5,685 bases of DNA from positions 1 through 5,685 of the forward strand of contig JAEVZQ010000004.1 of the NCBI GenBank assembly GCA_023392135.1, given 5' to 3'. Position numbers and translations under genes: made by a program. This document shows positions 5,601 through 5,685 of this stretch, in pieces; positions within the stretch are counted from its first letter, which is position 1; each line of letters starts with the position of its first letter. This stretch comes from Pseudomonadota bacterium (GTDB lineage Bacteria > Pseudomonadota > Alphaproteobacteria > Rhizobiales > Hyphomicrobiaceae). The notes under the pieces were generated by a model. That model searched no databases. It was given only the letters and a program-made list of their open reading frames with translations, and had not been told where the DNA came from.

Positions 5601-5685
5601 CTGGCTCAATCCTAGCTCATTTCCGCTATGGATGGAAACACGCTTGTCCAAACTCGCGCCCTGTCTCCCTCTCCCCGGCGGGGAG
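5601..5685. other. Downstream non-coding tail
   Basis: No gene is seen in the 85 nt after the L,D-transpeptidase stop. A weak inverted repeat TTTCC/GGAAA (5620-5638) has no following T-tract. The region ends in the palindromic repeat described separately. Confidence 0.5.
5668..5685. repeat. Short palindromic intergenic repeat (CTCTCCCC type), truncated right copy
   Basis: CTCCCC (5671-5676) pairs with GGGGAG (5680-5685) around GGC, and the preceding CCT could extend the stem past the window edge. It shares the 9-mer CCTCTCCCC with the copy at 9-17. It lies about 70 nt after the L,D-transpeptidase stop and might end or protect that transcript. Confidence 0.55.

Noticed and set aside
5620..5638. 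Possible terminator after the L,D-transpeptidase gene
   Set aside because: Only a 5-bp A/T-rich stem (TTTCC/GGAAA) with a 9-nt loop and no T-tract.
4716..5651. 311-codon minus-strand open frame opposite the L,D-transpeptidase gene
   Set aside because: Antisense shadow in high-GC DNA; the plus strand carries a signal peptide, a peptidoglycan-binding domain and the SHGC catalytic motif.
1..5685. CRISPR array, tRNA, rRNA, or phage defence cluster
   Set aside because: No regularly spaced direct repeats, no tRNA-like cloverleaf or rRNA sequence, and all recognisable genes are housekeeping, GST, cell-wall or transposase genes.

Overview
The window looks like chromosomal DNA from a high-GC alphaproteobacterium, most likely of the order Hyphomicrobiales (Rhizobiales). 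The reasons are the ffh-rpsP-rimM order, an Ffh with a long Met/Gly/Pro-rich tail, an S16 protein with a charged alanine-rich C-terminal extension, and a signal-peptide / peptidoglycan-binding / YkuD protein of the type common in that order. The species cannot be named from the sequence alone.

Layout, left to right. Positions 1-50 hold a short CTCTCCCC/GGGAGAG palindromic repeat in non-coding DNA. Positions 75-1119 are a near-complete IS630-family insertion sequence with recognisable 23-bp imperfect terminal inverted repeats. Its DD34E transposase is split over two overlapping minus-strand frames. Positions 1119-4346 are a minus-strand run read right to left: a glutathione S-transferase-like gene, ffh (SRP54 GTPase), rpsP (ribosomal protein S16) and rimM (16S rRNA maturation factor), with gaps of 32, 110 and 41 nt. 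A 255-nt divergent intergenic region (4347-4601) separates this run from a plus-strand exported L,D-transpeptidase gene (4602-5600). The last 85 nt are non-coding and end in a second, truncated copy of the palindromic repeat.

Together, ffh, rpsP and rimM form the conserved translation and secretion cluster: SRP targeting, a small-subunit protein, and the factor that matures the 30S head. In many Proteobacteria trmD and rplS follow rimM. Here the IS630 element sits exactly at the rimM stop codon, which is built from the target TA plus the first G of the IS. Neither trmD nor rplS appears in the 74 nt beyond the element. The L,D-transpeptidase is a separate cell-envelope gene.

I do not see a new multi-gene system. 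The unusual signals are all at the IS: the shared stop codon, a 49-bp near-palindrome spanning its left end, a hairpin that buries the transposase start codon, and the frame break just before the first catalytic Asp. Two intercistronic hairpins in the operon are also worth noting.
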